A stretch of DNA of 25,472 nt from JBMDXB01 sp048594975 (lineage in GTDB: Bacteria; Acidobacteriota; Vicinamibacteria; Vicinamibacterales; 2-12-FULL-66-21): contig JBMDXQ010000086.1 in assembly GCA_048594975.1 (NCBI GenBank), positions 1 through 25,472 on the forward strand. The letters are read 5' to 3'. This document shows, in pieces, positions 22,954-25,472 of this stretch. Positions within the stretch are counted from its first letter, which is position 1. Each line of letters opens with the position of its first letter. The notes under the pieces were generated by a model. That model ran no database searches. It saw nothing but the letters and a program-made list of their open reading frames with translations, and had not been told where the DNA came from. A program made the translations under genes and the position numbers.

Positions 22954-23427
22954 TCATGATTCGCGTGTCCGTGCCACACCGCGTTGCCGCCGCCCCTGCT
23001 CGAAATAGGCGATCATCTTCTCAGGCGGAGTGCTGGCGATGATCCGGCCGATGACGTCGAGCGGCAGGTCGTCGAGCGACGTGAAGTGCAGGCACGACTT
23101 GCCCATGTCCAGCTTCAATCCGCGCTTCGCGAACTCGGAGGCCAGCTGCTTTCCCGCCTTCGGGTCGGCGTATGCGCCCATCAGGTACAGGGTGTAGTAG
23201 CTCTTGTGCGCGGCGAGCGCCGCGTAGCAGAGCGGCTGCCCGTTGTAGGTCTTGGGGTATGCCGACAGCGGAATGCCGTACGTGATGAGTCCCCAGCCCA
23301 TCGACTCGCGATAGCCCTTGGGCAGATTTTCGCGAACGACCTTGCGCACCGCCGACACGATCTTGCGGCGTTCGGGCGGCAGGCTCTTGAGATATGCGGT
23401 GACGGTAGGAGCCGTGCTCCTGGCCAT
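22954..23427 (-). CDS. DUF1801 (YdhG-like) protein
   Basis: 157 residues of the DUF1801 family, which includes the Bacillus frataxin-like YdhG/Fra iron-binding protein. Seen: TVTAYLKSLPPERRKIVSAV (8-27), RESMGWGLITYGIPLSAYP (40-58), a KSYYTLYLMG strand (74-83) and the end-of-domain MGKSCLHF (107-114). A clear ribosome binding site GGAGGTG lies about 7 nt before the ATG at 23427, so this gene has a normal leader, unlike its divergent neighbour. It heads a two-gene unit with DUF1697. The iron role is only a family-level possibility. Confidence 0.85.
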   Translation of the reverse strand: MARSTAPTVTAYLKSLPPERRKIVSAVRKVVRENLPKGYRESMGWGLITYGIPLSAYPKTYNGQPLCYAALAAHKSYYTLYLMGAYADPKAGKQLASEFAKRGLKLDMGKSCLHFTSLDDLPLDVIGRIIASTPPEKMIAYFEQGRRQRGVARTRES

Positions 23428-23464
23428 GAGGCACCTCCGGCGGCGCGGAAGATACCACGATCCG

Positions 23465-23480
23465 TATGACGCGCGTCATA
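23465..23480. promoter_or_regulatory. 16-bp perfect palindrome in the divergent DUF1801/hemerythrin region
   Basis: TATGACGCGCGTCATA is a perfect inverted repeat lying 38 nt before the DUF1801 ATG and 35 nt before the hemerythrin ATG, ending where the -35 region of the latter would begin. The symmetry and position suit a dimeric repressor or activator acting on one or both genes. Confidence 0.55.
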
Positions 23481-23502
23481 GGCGGCGAGACGCGGCGCGC
23501 GC

Positions 23503-23508
23503 CACAAT
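23503..23508 (+). promoter_or_regulatory. -10-like CACAAT, leaderless-type promoter of the hemerythrin-PAS gene
   Basis: CACAAT ends 6 nt before the ATG at 23515, the same spacing as at four other genes in the window. The hexamer is weaker than the others at its first base. Confidence 0.45.
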
Positions 23509-23514
23509 CTCGGC

Positions 23515-24471
23515 ATGCCGACCGCCGCGACCGCGACCTGGACCGAGCTGCTGATGGCCGACCACGAGATGACCGAGCGCGTCTTCGCGGCCTTCGGCAA
23601 AGCGCTGCAGCAGCCGGCGCCCTCCCCGGCGATCGTGGCCGACGCGCTGGAGTACTTCACCGGCTACGTGGAGCGGTGCCACAGCCGCAAGGAGGAGGAC
23701 CACCTCTTCCCGCTGCTCGAGTCGCGCGGCATGCCGCTCGAGAGCGGGCCGCTCGCCGTCATGCTGCTCGAGCACCGGCACAGCGCCGACGCGCTCGTCA
23801 CGTTGCAGGCGCTGGCGCGCGAGTACCGCGCCGGGAACGCAGAGGTGCTGCCGGACCTGCGCGAGACGTTCGCCGAGTACTCGGGCGTGCTCAAGGACCA
23901 TTTCTGGAAGGAGAACGACATCCTCTTTCCGATGGCGCGGCGCGTGCTCGGCGACGCCGACGGCGCGCGCGTGGCCGCCGGCATCGCGGCAACCGAGGCG
24001 GCCGCCGGCCCCGAGACCCACGAGCGCTACGCCGCGCTCGCGCGGCGCATCGTCGAGGGCAGCGACGTGCGCGACCTCTCCGAGAACCTCTCGCCGGAGG
24101 TGCTGGCGGCGGTGCTCAACACGCTGCCGATCGAACTGTCGTTCGTCGACGCGGAGGATCGCGTCCGCTATTTCAGCCACGAGCACGGCGCGAAGATCTT
24201 CCCGCGGACGCGCGGCGCCATCGGGCGCGAGGTGCAGAACTGCCATCCGCCGAAGAGCGTCGACCGCGTGAACGCGATCCTTGCGAGCTTCAAGGACGGC
24301 AGCCGCGACGTGGCGCAGTTCTGGCTCGACATGCGCGGCCGCAAGGTGCACGTCCGCTACTTCGCCGTGCGATCGCCGGACGGACGCTACCTGGGCACGC
24401 TGGAGACCGTGCAGGACATCACCGCGATCCAGCAGCTGCGGGGCGAGCGCCGGCTGCTCGATGCGTGCTGA
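23515..24471 (+). CDS. Hemerythrin HHE domain plus PAS domain sensor protein
   Basis: Cytoplasmic protein of 318 residues. The N-terminal hemerythrin four-helix bundle shows the di-iron ligands His17 (ADHEM), His56 and His63 in CHSRKEEDHLFP, His87 in LEHRHS, and His129 with Glu133 in DHFWKENDILFP. The C-terminal part (about 175-305) is a PAS domain of the type fused to hemerythrin in DUF438 proteins, with NCHPPKSVDRVNAIL (231-245) and GTLETVQDIT at the end. No output domain is present. It would sense oxygen, nitric oxide or iron, probably by binding a partner; this is family-level inference. A repeat array starts at its stop codon. Confidence 0.9.
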   Translation: MPTAATATWTELLMADHEMTERVFAAFGKALQQPAPSPAIVADALEYFTGYVERCHSRKEEDHLFPLLESRGMPLESGPLAVMLLEHRHSADALVTLQALAREYRAGNAEVLPDLRETFAEYSGVLKDHFWKENDILFPMARRVLGDADGARVAAGIAATEAAAGPETHERYAALARRIVEGSDVRDLSENLSPEVLAAVLNTLPIELSFVDAEDRVRYFSHEHGAKIFPRTRGAIGREVQNCHPPKSVDRVNAILASFKDGSRDVAQFWLDMRGRKVHVRYFAVRSPDGRYLGTLETVQDITAIQQLRGERRLLDAC

Positions 24472-24665
24472 CGGGGTGCCGACGGGGGTGCTGACACGGG
24501 TGCTGACGGGGTGCTGCGGGGTGCTGCGGGGTGCTCGAGCAGCCCTGGCACCTCGAGCACCTCCGTACCTTGAGCCCCTTCAGCACCTTCAGCACCTTGA
24601 GCACCTCTGTACCTTCAGCACCTTGAGCACCTCGGTACCTTCAGCACCCTCAGCACCCGCGTGCT
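24468..24665. repeat. Inverted array of GGTGCTG / CAGCACC repeats
   Basis: The left half (24468-24536) is made of GGGGTGCTGAC and GGGGTGCTGC units, starting over the hemerythrin stop codon. The right half (24551-24660) is made of 9-bp reverse-complement-type units ACCTTCAGC and ACCTTGAGC. Within it a 26-bp higher-order unit occurs twice in tandem (24585-24610 and 24611-24636) with one difference. The two halves can pair into a long imperfect hairpin. It is not CRISPR: there are no unique spacers. Confidence 0.85.
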
Positions 24666-24737
24666 GCCGGTATCCCGGCACCTGTAATCTTTCTGTCATA
24701 CCACGGTGTGCGCCGCACGCGCGGCACCGCACAGGCC

Positions 24738-24743
24738 TATTCT
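24738..24743 (+). promoter_or_regulatory. -10-like TATTCT, leaderless-type promoter of the radical SAM gene
   Basis: TATTCT ends 6 nt before the ATG at 24750. A TTTCTGTCATA stretch at about 24690-24700 is the only AT-rich patch upstream and does not give a convincing -35. Confidence 0.5.
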
Positions 24744-24749
24744 GCCAAG

Positions 24750-25472
24750 ATGACGCCACATCCCAGGGGCGCACGCGCGCGCGTGCTCCTCACCTCCGTC
24801 TTCAAGCCCTTCGCGCAGGATGACGAGTTCGGCTCGCGTGAAGAGAACCCGATCGAGCTCTATCACAACCAGGTCACGCGCGAGCAGGGGCCGTTCTCGC
24901 TGCGCATGTTCCACCGCTCGTGGGGCCTGATGCTGATCCAGGCGAACCTCGAGGCCCCCACGACCCTGCTGGACTTCCCCACCCTCGAGCGGTTCGAGGA
25001 GGAGATCCGCACCGTCCCCTACGACGTGGTCGGGATCAGCTCCATCATCCCGAACGTCGGCAAGGTGAAGCGGATGTGCGAGCTCGTGCGCCGGCACCAG
25101 CCCCGGGCCACGGTCGTGGTCGGGGGCCACGTCGCCAACCGGCCGGGGCTGCGCGAGGTCGTCGACGCCGACCACGTGGTCGCGGGCGAGGGCGTCGCCT
25201 GGTTCCGCGGCTTCCTCGGCGAGGACGAGGGCGCCCCGGTCCGCCACCCTCTCATCCTCTCCGCCTTCGGTGCGCGCACGATGGGCGTTGCGTTCGGCAC
25301 CGGAAGGGGCGAGACGGCGGCGACGGTCATCCCCTCGGTGGGGTGCCCCCTCGGGTGCAACTTCTGCTCGACCTCGGCCATGTTCGGGGGCAAGGGCCGC
25401 TTCGTGAGCTTCTACCAGGGCGGGGACGAGCTGTTCGAGGTCATGCGCGAGCTCGGCGAACGCATGCAGACC
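24750..25472 (+). CDS. B12-binding domain radical SAM protein, 3' end outside window
   Basis: 241 codons are open to the end of the window, so the protein is truncated there. The N-terminal part (about 10-165) is a cobalamin-binding-type Rossmann domain: VLLTSVFKPF, a YDVVGISSIIPN strand and ATVVVGGHVANRPG with HVVAGEG. The radical SAM domain then begins, with the 4Fe-4S ligands Cys199, Cys203 and Cys206 in GCPLGCNFCSTSA. The family DxHxxG cobalamin motif is not evident, so binding of B12 is uncertain. Such enzymes do methylations or C-C rearrangements in lipid, cofactor and natural-product pathways. The product is unknown. The start is set by the family N-terminus and the TATTCT box 6 nt before the ATG. 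Confidence 0.88.
   Translation, partial: MTPHPRGARARVLLTSVFKPFAQDDEFGSREENPIELYHNQVTREQGPFSLRMFHRSWGLMLIQANLEAPTTLLDFPTLERFEEEIRTVPYDVVGISSIIPNVGKVKRMCELVRRHQPRATVVVGGHVANRPGLREVVDADHVVAGEGVAWFRGFLGEDEGAPVRHPLILSAFGARTMGVAFGTGRGETAATVIPSVGCPLGCNFCSTSAMFGGKGRFVSFYQGGDELFEVMRELGERMQT

Noticed and set aside
24468..24665. CRISPR array or small repetitive protein gene
   Set aside because: Units are 9 bp with a 26-bp super-unit and no spacers. Minus-strand frames give Leu-Lys-Val repeats, but they lack a credible start and span the inverted halves.

Overview
The window is a GC-rich bacterial chromosome segment, gene-dense on both strands, with no rRNA, tRNA, CRISPR array or intact insertion sequence that I can see. 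The gene set (Lon, EngB/YihA, Rho, zinc-type bL31, MrfA/MrfB, CBS-like PLP enzyme, DUF2277, DUF1697, DUF1801, DUF547, a B12-binding radical SAM protein) and the base composition suggest a free-living heterotroph, possibly Acidobacteriota of the Vicinamibacteria type. That placement is an inference from gene flavour, not a proof.

Layout. 1-3978 (+): 3' part of lon, then engB and rho, the last two overlapping by ATGA. 4016-4620: frameshifted, 5'-truncated remnant of a RES-domain toxin gene. 4709-6106 (+): aldo/keto reductase, then rpmE with a strong terminator. 6059-10150 (-): mrfA helicase followed by mrfB exonuclease, a mitomycin-type DNA repair pair. 10234-12847 (-): AGCS sodium/amino-acid symporter followed 4 nt later by a UGT-like glycosyltransferase. 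12864-13044: inverted array of short repeats. 13051-15531 (-): alpha/beta hydrolase, DUF547 protein and SDR in one direction. 15594-16322 (+): secreted LolA-like protein, divergent from the hydrolase. 16327-17838 (-): small Cys protein and VanZ-family membrane protein. 17971-18777 (-): metallophosphoesterase. 18791-19339: frameshifted methyltransferase remnant. 19386-20456 (-): protein with two YjbQ-like domains. 20643-22013 (-): CBS-like enzyme. 22103-23427: DUF2277 (+) converging on DUF1801-DUF1697 (-). 23515-24471 (+): hemerythrin-PAS protein. 24468-24665: a second inverted short-repeat array. 24750-25472 (+): start of a B12-binding radical SAM protein.

Three cross-cutting signals stand out. 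First, eight transcription-unit-leading genes have a -10-like hexamer 6-9 nt before the start codon (five at exactly 6 nt), which predicts leaderless mRNAs. Second, three conserved housekeeping or repair genes (engB, mrfA, mrfB) each carry an extra in-frame block of about 35-50 codons made of palindromic or repeat-like DNA, reminiscent in principle of the Rickettsia palindromic elements that insert inside coding genes. Third, two intergenic regions have the same architecture, a run of short degenerate repeats followed by its reverse complement, with different motifs. Two decayed genes (RES and methyltransferase) show ongoing gene loss between the conserved blocks.
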